Below the pieces are notes generated by a model, which did no database searches, was not told the origin of the DNA, and saw nothing but the letters and a program-made list of their open reading frames with translations. A program made the translations under genes and the position numbers. Of a DNA stretch of 8,037 nt, positions 1-7,487 are shown piece by piece (within the stretch, counting starts at the first letter, position 1; each line of letters starts with the position of its first letter). This DNA is from Synergistaceae bacterium (lineage in GTDB: Bacteria; Synergistota; Synergistia; Synergistales; Aminobacteriaceae): positions 1 through 8,037 of the forward strand of contig JAFVEW010000254.1 in NCBI GenBank assembly GCA_017475805.1, given 5' to 3'.

Positions 1-506
1 ATAGAGTAAAAAAAGAGCGAGTTCTTGAGTGTATCAGACTTGGTAATGAGGCTTGCAAGGCTCTCGGTATAGAAAATCCAAAAATCGGAGTTGCCGGATT
101 AAATCCTCACTGCGGTGAAAATGGAATGTTTGGCCGCGAAGAAATCGACGAAATTCAGCCTGCTATCGACGCTGCTTTAGCAGAAGGTATAAATATCCCC
201 GAAAAAAAGCCTACGCCTCCCGATACAGTTTTTAGCAAAGCTCTTGGCGGTTGGTATGACATTGTTGTAGTAATGTATCATGATCAAGGACATATTCCGT
301 TGAAAGTCAAGGGTTTTGTTTACAACAAAGAAGAGCATCACTGGGAAGCTGTCGCAGGTATTAACGTAACACTCGGCCTTCCTATTGTTCGTGTGAGTGT
401 TGATCACGGAACAGCTTTCGATTTGGCCGGAAGCGGTGAAGCTAATCAACTTAGTTTAGTAAACGCTATGGATTACGGCATCAGACTTGCCGGAGGAAGT
501 AAATAA
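1..506 (+). CDS. pdxA2: PdxA2-type 4-phosphate dehydrogenase (D-threonate/4-hydroxythreonine 4-phosphate dehydrogenase family), 5' partial
   Basis: This is the C-terminal half of a PdxA-family NAD-dependent, metal-dependent oxidative decarboxylase. The frame is open from the window edge (first whole codon at position 3), giving 167 visible residues of a family usually near 330, so the true start lies outside. Visible residue 36 is the His of the GLNPHCGE motif and residue 93 the His of MYHDQGH. Their 57-residue spacing fits two of the three metal-binding histidines of E. coli PdxA (211 and 266). SVDHGTAFDLAGSG follows near the C-terminus. YHDQGHIPLK plus the short insert YNKEEHHWEAVAG before the NVTLGLP motif resembles the PdxA2 subfamily rather than vitamin B6 PdxA. 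Known PdxA2 enzymes work after a DUF1537 kinase, converting D-threonate or D-erythronate 4-phosphate to dihydroxyacetone phosphate. A DUF1537 kinase gene is therefore a likely neighbour just upstream. Family is certain; the exact substrate is inferred. Confidence 0.9.
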   Translation, partial: RVKKERVLECIRLGNEACKALGIENPKIGVAGLNPHCGENGMFGREEIDEIQPAIDAALAEGINIPEKKPTPPDTVFSKALGGWYDIVVVMYHDQGHIPLKVKGFVYNKEEHHWEAVAGINVTLGLPIVRVSVDHGTAFDLAGSGEANQLSLVNAMDYGIRLAGGSK

Positions 507-563
507 TTTGTGAAATACCCTGTGAATTTTTTTGCAGGTAAAAAATAAATTGGAGGTATTTTT

Positions 564-1577
564 ATGAAAAAGTTAGCAGTTGCATTAGTTTTAGTGTTCT
601 GTTTCAGCCTTGCTGCATGTGCTGAACTCAGCGAGCCTGTTCATTTAACGTTCGCGGCTCAGGAAGTCGGAACGGGAGCTTATTCAGTTTCCGCAGCCAT
701 TCAGGGCGCAATGATTAAGGGGCTTCCCGAAGGTTCAACAATCGACCTTACAACAAACTCACCCGGCGGCGTTGGTGCACCCGTTCTCATTCAGAGAGGC
801 CGCGCTGATTTAATCGTTGCAAACGCTGGTCCTTCACTTTGGAGCTATGCCCGCAAAAAAGCTGATTACCAATTTGGAGATTGCCCCGATGTTCGCAGTA
901 TTGCAGGCGGTTTAGGCCATGCCATGACAAATATCATGTTCACAAAGGCATTCGTTGACAAAACAGGCTGCACTACGCTTGAAGAAGTCATCGAGAAGAA
1001 AGTTCCGATCCGTTTAATCACAAAGAAAAACGGTTCACTTGGCGAACTTACAGCTGAAAGAGTTATCGAAGCATGCGGAATTTCAATCACTGATTTTATG
1101 GCGTTTGCTACATGGGAAAAATCAGGAACCGACGCAATTAAGTCAGGTATTCAGGACGATCTCTATGATGCAACGATTGACCACATCGACGCTGGACAGT
1201 CGACAACAACTGAAATTTGCTTAACTCATGATATGCACTTTGTACAACTTAGCGATGCAACACTCGCAAACCTTGAGAAAATGGGTTATGCTCCGCTTGT
1301 AATGAAAGCCGGAACATGGAACAAACAGGACAAAGACATTAACACAATGGGTTCACAGCAGAATGTTATCGTTCCTGCAAGCATGAATGAAGACGTAGCC
1401 TACGCTCTTACAAAAGCAATTTGCGAAAATCATGAAGATTTTGCAAAAGCAGTAGCTTCACTCGCTTGGTTCGATCCTAAAACGGCAGGAGCTCACGGAC
1501 TTAACGGCGCACCGCTTCATCCCGGCGCAATTAAATACTACAAAGAAATGGGCTATGCCTACGACGAATTCAAATAA
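564..1577 (+). CDS. TAXI-family TRAP transporter solute-binding lipoprotein
   Basis: Extracytoplasmic substrate-binding subunit of a TRAP transporter of the TAXI (TRAP-associated extracytoplasmic immunogenic) class. It captures a small organic acid and delivers it to the membrane permease encoded two genes downstream. The 337-residue length is normal for the family. The N-terminus is a signal peptide (MKK, then a hydrophobic stretch) ending in a lipobox LAAC at residues 16-19, so the mature protein probably starts at Cys19 and is lipid-anchored. Family-like features are EVGTGAYSVSAAIQGAM (residues 34-50), where TAXI proteins carry a GTGGxYYxxG segment, and the TTNSPGGVGAPVLIQRGRAD region (63-82), which corresponds to the usual QxTGGSxxNxxLxxxGxAD. 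The ATG is supported by GGAGG at 552-556, seven bases upstream. Studied TAXI proteins bind glutamate or 2-oxoacids; the ligand here is unknown. Proximity to pdxA2 raises the possibility of a sugar acid. Confidence 0.87.
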   Translation: MKKLAVALVLVFCFSLAACAELSEPVHLTFAAQEVGTGAYSVSAAIQGAMIKGLPEGSTIDLTTNSPGGVGAPVLIQRGRADLIVANAGPSLWSYARKKADYQFGDCPDVRSIAGGLGHAMTNIMFTKAFVDKTGCTTLEEVIEKKVPIRLITKKNGSLGELTAERVIEACGISITDFMAFATWEKSGTDAIKSGIQDDLYDATIDHIDAGQSTTTEICLTHDMHFVQLSDATLANLEKMGYAPLVMKAGTWNKQDKDINTMGSQQNVIVPASMNEDVAYALTKAICENHEDFAKAVASLAWFDPKTAGAHGLNGAPLHPGAIKYYKEMGYAYDEFK

Positions 1578-2319
1578 CAAATTAATTCTTGAAGGTAAAA
1601 CTGCAATTATAACCGGCTCGTCTCGCGGTATCGGTAAGGCTGTAGCAACGGCCTTTGCTGAGTGCGGGGCGAGCCTCGTCATTCATGGAACTTCTGAAAA
1701 ATCTTTAATTGCTCTCAAAGACGAATTAAATACAAATTGCGAATATATTGCAGGCGACATTAGCGAGTATGAAACTTCAGTAAAACTTGCTGAAAAATGC
1801 TTGAAAACCTTTGGTAAAATCGACATTTTAGTAAATAATGCAGGAATTAATACACGCACAAAATTTTTAGAACTTGAACCCGGTGAATGGGAAAAAATTT
1901 TGAAAATTAATCTAACAGGAGCTTTTTATGCCTGCAAAAGCGTTGTGCCGCACATGATTGCTAAAAAATCAGGAGTTATTATTAATATGTCGTCATCAGC
2001 CGCGAAAACTCCGCACCCGACTGCTTCTTTAGCTTATGGAGTATCAAAAGGCGGTATCGATGCAATGACACGAAAACTTGCATATGATTTTGCACCGTTT
2101 AATATTCGCGTTAATTCAATTTGTCCGGGACCGATAGAAACTGACATGTCGCAACAATGGAGCGAAGATTACCGCGCAAAAATTTTAGACAGCATACCGT
2201 TAAAAAAACTTGGTAAAAGTTCAGATGTTGCAAATTTAGCTGTGTTTTTAGCGTCGGATATGTCAGCATTCATCACGGGCGAGAGCATTAATATCAACGG
2301 CGGAAAATACATGAATTAA
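1555..2319 (+). CDS. Short-chain dehydrogenase/reductase (SDR), classical FabG-like
   Basis: Cytoplasmic NAD(P)-dependent oxidoreductase of the classical SDR family, 254 residues, the usual length. The nucleotide-binding motif TGSSRGIG is at residues 20-27, NNAG at 94-97, the structural Asn of KINLTG at 119, a catalytic Ser within MSSSA (146-148), and the YxxxK catalytic pair Tyr161 and Lys165. The conserved PGPIETDM follows at 191-198 and the C-terminal ININGG near the end, so the enzyme looks complete. The ATG at 1555 lies inside the preceding binding-protein gene, overlapping by 23 nt in another frame. There is no ATG, GTG or TTG between that gene's stop and the Rossmann motif, which supports this start, though the upstream Shine-Dalgarno is weak; translational coupling is likely. 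It probably oxidises or reduces a hydroxyl or keto group of the imported compound. FabG proper is less likely because no fatty-acid genes are nearby. Substrate unknown. Confidence 0.9.
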   Translation: MPTTNSNNKLILEGKTAIITGSSRGIGKAVATAFAECGASLVIHGTSEKSLIALKDELNTNCEYIAGDISEYETSVKLAEKCLKTFGKIDILVNNAGINTRTKFLELEPGEWEKILKINLTGAFYACKSVVPHMIAKKSGVIINMSSSAAKTPHPTASLAYGVSKGGIDAMTRKLAYDFAPFNIRVNSICPGPIETDMSQQWSEDYRAKILDSIPLKKLGKSSDVANLAVFLASDMSAFITGESININGGKYMN

Positions 2320-2343
2320 TACTATTAAGAAAGGAAAATTTTT

Positions 2344-4317
2344 ATGAGCCTACGCAACATCGCGGCAATTCTTGTTACTATCGCGTTCTTTGCTTTTCAG
2401 ATGTACATTGCATTAGTAAAGCAGTTCGCGCCTATGCTTCAAAGCCCTGTGCATTTAATATTTGCTCTAACACTCGTATTTATCTATTTTCCTGCGGATC
2501 ATAATTACCGCAAAAAAATCAAAAAATCAGCTGAAGAAGCAGGACATGACCCTGATCCTGCTTTATTAAACAAATATTCATGGCTTAATTTTAGTGACAT
2601 TCTTGCGTTTGCAGGCATTGGATATTTGCTTTGGTATGTTTTAACGCAGTTCCCGAGACTTAATGACTATGTTCTTGGCGTTGATGACGTTCTTCAAATT
2701 GACCACGCCGCAATGATTGTATCAATTTTATTGTTGCTCGTTGCAGTTTATAGAACATTAGGCGGACTTTTAGCAGGCTTTATCACTGCTTTCATAATTT
2801 TTGCCTGGACATCGCCGTATCTTCCCGGAATTTTGCATACTAACGCGAAGCCGTTTTTACAATTTATAGAAGAATTTACTTCGGGCATGACAATGACTGA
2901 GAGCGGAGTTTTTGGTACACCATTATTGACGAGTGCTAATACTTTGTTTTATTTCATAGTATTCGGCGCGTTCTTCTCAACAATCGGAGGCGGCCAGCTC
3001 TTAATCGACATGGGCATGAAATTATCAAATAAATCTTCAGGAGGCCCTGCAAAAGCTGCTGTCCTTTCTTCGGGATTAATGGGCATGATTTCAGGCTCGG
3101 CGGTCGCTAACGTCGCTACAACAGGCGTTATGACAATACCAATGATGAAAAAAATCGGTTATGAACCTGAAGAAGCCGGTGCTGTCGAGGCTGTAGCATC
3201 TACAGGCGGTCAGATTATGCCTCCGATTATGGGCGTCGGAGCTTTTATTATGGCTGAAATGTTAGGCGTTAATTATATGTCAATCGCTGCAAGTGCAATA
3301 ATTCCTGCGGTTGCTTACTATTTCGCGGTATTTGTATTAGTTGACAAAATCGCCGCAAAACGCGCCGCTAATCTTGATACAACTGCAGACGCTTCAATAA
3401 GAGTTGACCGTCCTATATTGCCGAGACTTTACTTATTAATTCCTGCGGTTTTACTGGTAATTTGGATTATTCGCGGATATTCTTTAATGCGCGCCGGTAT
3501 GGTCGGAATTTTCACATGCCTTGCCTGCGACGTCATCAACTATTTTGTAAATAAATCCGACTTTTTGAACTTAAAACAGCTCTGGGACTGCTGCGTTGAC
3601 GGTGCTAAACAAGCTGCCGCTATTGCAATTCCTACAGCAGCATGCGGAATTATTATCAACGTTGTTACGCAACAAACTTCGCTCGCTACTAACCTTTCTG
3701 TTTTAATAAGAAATTTAGGCACAAGTTATTTGTTCTTGGCAATGTGCATCGCAATGGTCGGTTGTATGATTTTAGGAATGGCCTTGCCTACTGTTGCGGC
3801 GTATCTTGTCGGCGTAATTTTGTTTGTACCTTGTATTCAGCCTATTTTATTGCAGACTGGTCTTGAACCTGCTACAGCAGCACTTTGCTCTAACATGTTC
3901 GTATTCTATTACGGCATTATGGCACAGATAACTCCGCCGGTTTGTGTAGCTTCGTACACGGCCGCAGGCATTGCAGGAGCTGACGCAATGAAGACAGGCT
4001 TGAAAGGTTTTACTTTTGCAATGGTCGGATTTTTAGTTCCGTTTGTATTTGTATATAATCCTCCGTTATTGTTAAAAGGAACATGGACAGAGATAGCTGT
4101 CGCAACGTTACAGCTTGCCGTCGGAACTTATTTCCTGGCCGTAATGGTAGCCGGATATTACAAAACTCATCTTAACGTAATAGAGCGCGTTTTGTTGTTC
4201 GGTGCGTCAATGTGTTTGATTGCGCCGGAAATGATTAGCTCAATAGTCGGTGCTGTCATCGGTGTTGTTATTCTTTTTATCAATGCCGGAAAAGTTAAGA
4301 AAGGAGCAACGGCATGA
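2344..4317 (+). CDS. TRAP transporter fused permease (4TM/12TM, TAXI-associated DctQM-like fusion)
   Basis: Membrane component of a TRAP transporter in which the small (4TM, DctQ-like) and large (12TM, DctM-like) subunits are one 657-residue polypeptide, the form that usually partners TAXI binding proteins. TRAP systems are secondary importers, typically driven by a sodium gradient. Hydrophobic helices run through most of the protein. The large-subunit signature GSAVANVATTGVMTIPMMKKIGY is at residues 251-273, followed by EAVASTGGQIMPPIMGVGAF (282-301). A second conserved region, MALPTVAAYL (479-488) with MAQITPPVCVASYTAAGIAGADA (526-548), marks the second half. The polar loop near residues 54-80 sits in the small-subunit part. 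AAGGA at 2331-2335 is eight bases before the ATG. It probably pairs with the binding protein encoded two genes upstream; the next gene overlaps its stop by ATGA. Confidence 0.93.
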   Translation: MSLRNIAAILVTIAFFAFQMYIALVKQFAPMLQSPVHLIFALTLVFIYFPADHNYRKKIKKSAEEAGHDPDPALLNKYSWLNFSDILAFAGIGYLLWYVLTQFPRLNDYVLGVDDVLQIDHAAMIVSILLLLVAVYRTLGGLLAGFITAFIIFAWTSPYLPGILHTNAKPFLQFIEEFTSGMTMTESGVFGTPLLTSANTLFYFIVFGAFFSTIGGGQLLIDMGMKLSNKSSGGPAKAAVLSSGLMGMISGSAVANVATTGVMTIPMMKKIGYEPEEAGAVEAVASTGGQIMPPIMGVGAFIMAEMLGVNYMSIAASAIIPAVAYYFAVFVLVDKIAAKRAANLDTTADASIRVDRPILPRLYLLIPAVLLVIWIIRGYSLMRAGMVGIFTCLACDVINYFVNKSDFLNLKQLWDCCVDGAKQAAAIAIPTAACGIIINVVTQQTSLATNLSVLIRNLGTSYLFLAMCIAMVGCMILGMALPTVAAYLVGVILFVPCIQPILLQTGLEPATAALCSNMFVFYYGIMAQITPPVCVASYTAAGIAGADAMKTGLKGFTFAMVGFLVPFVFVYNPPLLLKGTWTEIAVATLQLAVGTYFLAVMVAGYYKTHLNVIERVLLFGASMCLIAPEMISSIVGAVIGVVILFINAGKVKKGATA

Positions 4318-5837
4318 GCAGACATCACAAAGTTGCAATCGCAGGGAGCGGACTTGCTGCATTAGCCGCTGCTGCAAGACTTCACGAGAACGGCGTTAAA
4401 GATATTGCTATTTATGCAAACGGTCTCGGAGGTACACCTTACATAGCCGCAATTAATTTCGTTTTGCCTGAAAATCCTTACGGCGACACGCCCGAACAAT
4501 ATGCTAAGGACATGCTCGCCGCCGGATATAATATTGGTAATAAAGAATTAGTAAACGAAATGGCCGCGAATACCCTCAAAGGCTACGAATTGCTGTGCCG
4601 ATGGGGCGTTACGTTCGCTCACAATGACGACGGCCCTATAAAATTGCGACATGTTTCAGGGCATACTTATCCGCGTTCTCTTTGCCAAACTACAAATTTA
4701 ATCGGCGTCGAAATTGAAAAAATTATGCTCCCGAAGTTAGCAGAGGCAGGCATTGAGTTTCATAATCACGCAGTTGTCGTGAATTTACTAAAAGGCAAAG
4801 ATAATAAAATCGAAGGCTTCACTGTAATCGAGAACGGCGGCGAACCTTTCAACGTCTACGCGCCTGTTGTCGTAGCGTCATGGGGCGGCGTCGGAAATCT
4901 TTTAGGAACGTCAACATATCCTGATGATGTTAAGGGCAACACTTTAGGCATGGCAAAGAAGGCCGGTGCTAGCCTCGTTGACTTAGAATTTATCGAGTTT
5001 GAGCCTATGGTAATGATGTCTCCGTCAGGTGCTGTAGGCGAACCCTGTCCAACGGCTATGCTCGGTGAAGGCGGATATTTGCTGAATTCAGACGGTGAAA
5101 GATTTTTGCTTGAAGTCAGACCGCAAGGCGAGGCAGGCGCGCCTAAATCCTTAATTAATCACGAAATTTGGAAACAAGTTGCAAAAGGCAAAGGCAATCC
5201 TCACGGCGGAATTTGGGTTGACCTCCGGCACATTGACGTCAATGTTCTCAAGGCTTATCCGTGGTTCTATAACAGGTTAATGCAAAGCGGCTGCGATCCT
5301 AAGAAAGAATTATTAGAGGTCGGACCGATGCCTCACAGCTTCTCAGGCGGAATTAAAGTCGACAGAAATTACCAGTCAGACGTCAAAGGCTTGTTCGCTA
5401 TCGGTGAAGCCTGCGGAGGTATTCACGGAGCTTGCAGATGTGCAGGAAACGCCGCGAGCCAAGCTACTTTATCGGGACTTTTGTGCGCCGAAGGAATTAT
5501 GAGAACAGGCGAATTTAACCGCGAAATCTCAGAACGTCCTGCCGAATACAAGAGCGACGATGCAGTCAGAGCCAAATATCTCGACGAACTTCAAAAAATC
5601 GCAGGAAAAGCACTCGGAGTTTACCGCAACGGTGCAGATTTAGAGGCAGCTTTGAAGGCAACGGAAGAAATTTTTGAAGCCCCTGACGCCGCAAAAGACG
5701 ATTTAACAATTCAAACGGCCTTAGCAATTAATCTCATAGCTAAAGCAGCGTTAAACCGCAAAGAAAGCCGCGGAACTCACAACAGGACGGATTATCCTGA
5801 AAGCAAAGCAGAATTTGAAAAAGAATTCGTGTTTTAA
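4314..5837 (+). CDS. FAD-dependent oxidoreductase, FrdA/SdhA/L-aspartate oxidase superfamily, divergent active site
   Basis: Cytoplasmic flavoprotein of the succinate dehydrogenase/fumarate reductase flavoprotein superfamily, 507 residues, with no signal peptide and no haem or iron-sulfur domain. The N-terminal dinucleotide-binding motif GSGLAAL is at residues 11-17, then GLGGT (37-41), GHTYPRS (116-122), VVASWGGVG (186-194), GEGGYLLNSDGERF (251-264), PHSFSGGI (340-347), and FAIGEACGGIHGACRCAGNAA (361-381), matching the usual GLYAxGExxxxxxHGANRLGGNS. SRGTHNRTDYPE (485-496) is the family's C-terminal motif. His341 and Arg375 match catalytic/substrate residues, but the usual FHPTG His is Glu230 (FEPMV) and the usual catalytic Arg of APRD appears to be Lys278 (APKS). 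It is therefore unlikely to be a fumarate reductase or succinate dehydrogenase, and no SdhB-like gene follows. The start is supported by AAGGAG at 4301-4306 and an ATGA overlap with the permease stop, so it is probably translationally coupled. Substrate and electron acceptor unknown. Confidence 0.87.
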   Translation: MSRHHKVAIAGSGLAALAAAARLHENGVKDIAIYANGLGGTPYIAAINFVLPENPYGDTPEQYAKDMLAAGYNIGNKELVNEMAANTLKGYELLCRWGVTFAHNDDGPIKLRHVSGHTYPRSLCQTTNLIGVEIEKIMLPKLAEAGIEFHNHAVVVNLLKGKDNKIEGFTVIENGGEPFNVYAPVVVASWGGVGNLLGTSTYPDDVKGNTLGMAKKAGASLVDLEFIEFEPMVMMSPSGAVGEPCPTAMLGEGGYLLNSDGERFLLEVRPQGEAGAPKSLINHEIWKQVAKGKGNPHGGIWVDLRHIDVNVLKAYPWFYNRLMQSGCDPKKELLEVGPMPHSFSGGIKVDRNYQSDVKGLFAIGEACGGIHGACRCAGNAASQATLSGLLCAEGIMRTGEFNREISERPAEYKSDDAVRAKYLDELQKIAGKALGVYRNGADLEAALKATEEIFEAPDAAKDDLTIQTALAINLIAKAALNRKESRGTHNRTDYPESKAEFEKEFVF

Positions 5838-5865
5838 TAACATTTTTTAGGATATAAACTTTAGT

Positions 5866-5910
5866 AAGAATGATATTCAATGGCCGATAGTGCCTTGAGT
5901 ATCATTTTTT
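5866..5910 (+). terminator. Intrinsic terminator for the plus-strand TRAP/flavoprotein operon
   Basis: The arms AATGATATTCAA plus GGC (5869-5884, one bulged T) and GCC plus TTGAGTATCATT (5892-5906) form a stem of about 15 pairs around the 7-nt loop CGATAGT, with one G-U pair. A T-run follows to 5910, and a few A residues before the stem can extend the pairing with those Ts. It lies 29 nt past the flavoprotein stop, in the position expected to end this operon. Confidence 0.85.
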
Positions 5911-5922
5911 ATGGTGCTTCAT

Positions 5923-5955
5923 AAAAAAGCCTCCTCCGAAAAATTCAGAGAAGGC
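5923..5955 (-). terminator. Intrinsic terminator for the minus-strand tct operon
   Basis: Read on the minus strand, GCCTTCTCTGAA (5955-5944) pairs with TTCGGAGGAGGC (5940-5929) around a 3-nt TTT loop, giving 12 pairs with two G-U, followed by six Ts (5928-5923). It lies 24 nt beyond the tctA stop. It is back to back with the plus-strand terminator, so the two convergent operons each have their own stop signal. Confidence 0.88.
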
Positions 5956-5979
5956 AAATAAAAATTCAAAAATTAAATT

Positions 5980-7473
5980 TTATGCTTCTTTTTTCTTGAA
6001 AAAACTCGCAAGGATCGGCCATACTAATAATAAAATGCTGATGACCATTAAAGTCCCTGCAACAGGGCGCGAGAACATTCCGATTACGTCAGCTCTGTTG
6101 ATTGTATAAGCGCGGCTGAAGTTTCCTTCGCAAATTACACCGAGAACGAGACCTAAAATCAAAGCTGCGCTGTTGAAATGGCAGGCTGAAATTATTAAGC
6201 CGATAACGCCGGCAATGGCCATGATTTTTACGTCAGCAATGCTCATGTTCGTTGCATAAGAGCCGATTATAGCAAGCATTATAATTATAGGTCCAAGATA
6301 TGAATAGGGAACGGCCAAAATTTGAGCAAAAACTTTTGCAATACCAATAGCTACAACGACCATTAAAATATTAGTAACGACCATTGATGCAAACGTTGCG
6401 CTCAAGTATTCAGGCTGATTTACCAAAAGCAACGGCCCAAGCTGTACGCCCTTTAATACTAACGCGCTCATCATAACGGCGGCAGCGTTGCCTCCTGGTA
6501 TACCAAGTGAAAGCAGCGGTACCATTGCGCCTCCTGTTGCGGCGTTGTTTGCAGTTTCAGAAGCAGCTACACCATCGATAATTCCTGTTCCGAATTTTTC
6601 AGGATGTTTCGATAATTTTGTTTCCGTTGAATAGCAAAGGAATGATGCAATCGTAGCACCTGCGCCTGGTAAAATTCCGATAACCGTTCCAATTACTGAG
6701 CAGCGTGCTAAAAGCCATTTAATACCCCACCATTCTTTGAATGAAGGCATTTTTGTATTAACGCTGGCTGTACCTTCTTCACTCTTAAGAGTCTCGCGCT
6801 TTTTAGTTTGCTTAAGAACTTCAGTAACGGCGAAAATTCCGATTAAAACAGGTATCATCTCAAGACCTGCTATTAATTCACCTGAGCCGAAAGTCAAACG
6901 CTGGACGGCATACATCGGGTCTTGACCAACGCAAGCTAAAAGCAAGCCTAAAAGACCTGAAATTAAAGTTCTAAGAATATTTTTCGAGTCTAAGCAGGTT
7001 AAAATCGAAAGTCCCATGAAAGTAATTGCGAAAATATCTGCAGGGCTGAATGACAAAGCTGCTTGAGTTAATTGCGGTGAAAGTGTGAGCATTGCCAAAG
7101 CTGAAACAAGTCCGCCTATCGCAGAGCTTCCAAGTGCTATGCCTAATGCCTTGCCTGCCTCGCCGCGTTGTGCCATTGGATAACCGTCAAAAGTTGTAGG
7201 AGCACTTGAAGGAACTCCGGGAATTTTGAACAAAATAGCAGTGATACTACCGCCAGTTATCGATGAGCAATATACAGCTACCAAAAATACTATTGCAGGT
7301 ATCGGCTGCATTGAATACGTGAAAGGAAGTCCGAGAGCAACTGCCATTGTTGCACTGACGCCCGGCAAAGCTCCGAAAATCGTACCAACGACAATCGCGA
7401 ATACAACCATTAAAGCTGTGTAAGGGTCAAGAAATACGCTGAAGCCGTTTACAAATAAATCCCATGTTGACAT
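5980..7473 (-). CDS. tctA: Tripartite tricarboxylate transporter permease TctA
   Basis: Large membrane subunit of a tripartite tricarboxylate transporter, a binding-protein-dependent secondary importer of citrate-like or other carboxylates; 497 residues, full length for the family. Family hallmarks are GALPGVSATMAVALGLPFT (residues 34-52), IPGVPSSAPTTFDGYPMAQR (85-104), the second pseudo-repeat GILPGAGATI (266-275), GVAASETANNAATGG (301-315) and SLGIPGG (322-328). The duplicated glycine/proline loops are typical of the two-fold TctA architecture. About a dozen hydrophobic segments are visible, with a charged cytoplasmic-looking linker near 221-247 and a lysine-rich C-terminus KKKEA. The ATG is preceded by AGGGGG (minus strand, about 7488-7483), nine bases upstream, and only 14 nt separate it from the tctB stop, so the two genes are in one operon. 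The transcript ends at the terminator near 5923. Substrate not predictable. Confidence 0.94.
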   Translation of the reverse strand: MSTWDLFVNGFSVFLDPYTALMVVFAIVVGTIFGALPGVSATMAVALGLPFTYSMQPIPAIVFLVAVYCSSITGGSITAILFKIPGVPSSAPTTFDGYPMAQRGEAGKALGIALGSSAIGGLVSALAMLTLSPQLTQAALSFSPADIFAITFMGLSILTCLDSKNILRTLISGLLGLLLACVGQDPMYAVQRLTFGSGELIAGLEMIPVLIGIFAVTEVLKQTKKRETLKSEEGTASVNTKMPSFKEWWGIKWLLARCSVIGTVIGILPGAGATIASFLCYSTETKLSKHPEKFGTGIIDGVAASETANNAATGGAMVPLLSLGIPGGNAAAVMMSALVLKGVQLGPLLLVNQPEYLSATFASMVVTNILMVVVAIGIAKVFAQILAVPYSYLGPIIIMLAIIGSYATNMSIADVKIMAIAGVIGLIISACHFNSAALILGLVLGVICEGNFSRAYTINRADVIGMFSRPVAGTLMVISILLLVWPILASFFKKKEA

Positions 7474-7487
7474 AATTTTTTACCCCC

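Noticed and set aside
177..449. Antisense reading frame opposite pdxA2, and similar ones at 866-1090, 1458-1682, 3540-3722, 6737-6925 and 7226-7423
   Set aside because: They lie opposite well-recognised genes, show no family motifs and have no ribosome binding sites; they are by-products of the real coding frames.
1..506. Classical vitamin B6 biosynthesis PdxA
   Set aside because: The YHDQGHIPLK motif, the extra YNKEEHHWEAVAG segment and the catabolic/transport context match the PdxA2 subfamily better; no pyridoxine genes are nearby.
514..541. Weak hairpin (TACCCTG/CAGGTA) between pdxA2 and the binding-protein gene as a terminator or regulator
   Set aside because: Only about six pairs with a bulge and a 12-nt loop, and no T-run after it. 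I also found no convincing -35/-10 pair in this 57-nt gap.
4314..5837. Genuine fumarate reductase or succinate dehydrogenase flavoprotein subunit
   Set aside because: Expected His and Arg positions appear to be Glu and Lys, and there is no iron-sulfur or membrane-anchor partner gene.
5842..5850. T-run just after the flavoprotein stop as a terminator
   Set aside because: No hairpin precedes it; the structured terminator lies further on at 5866-5910.
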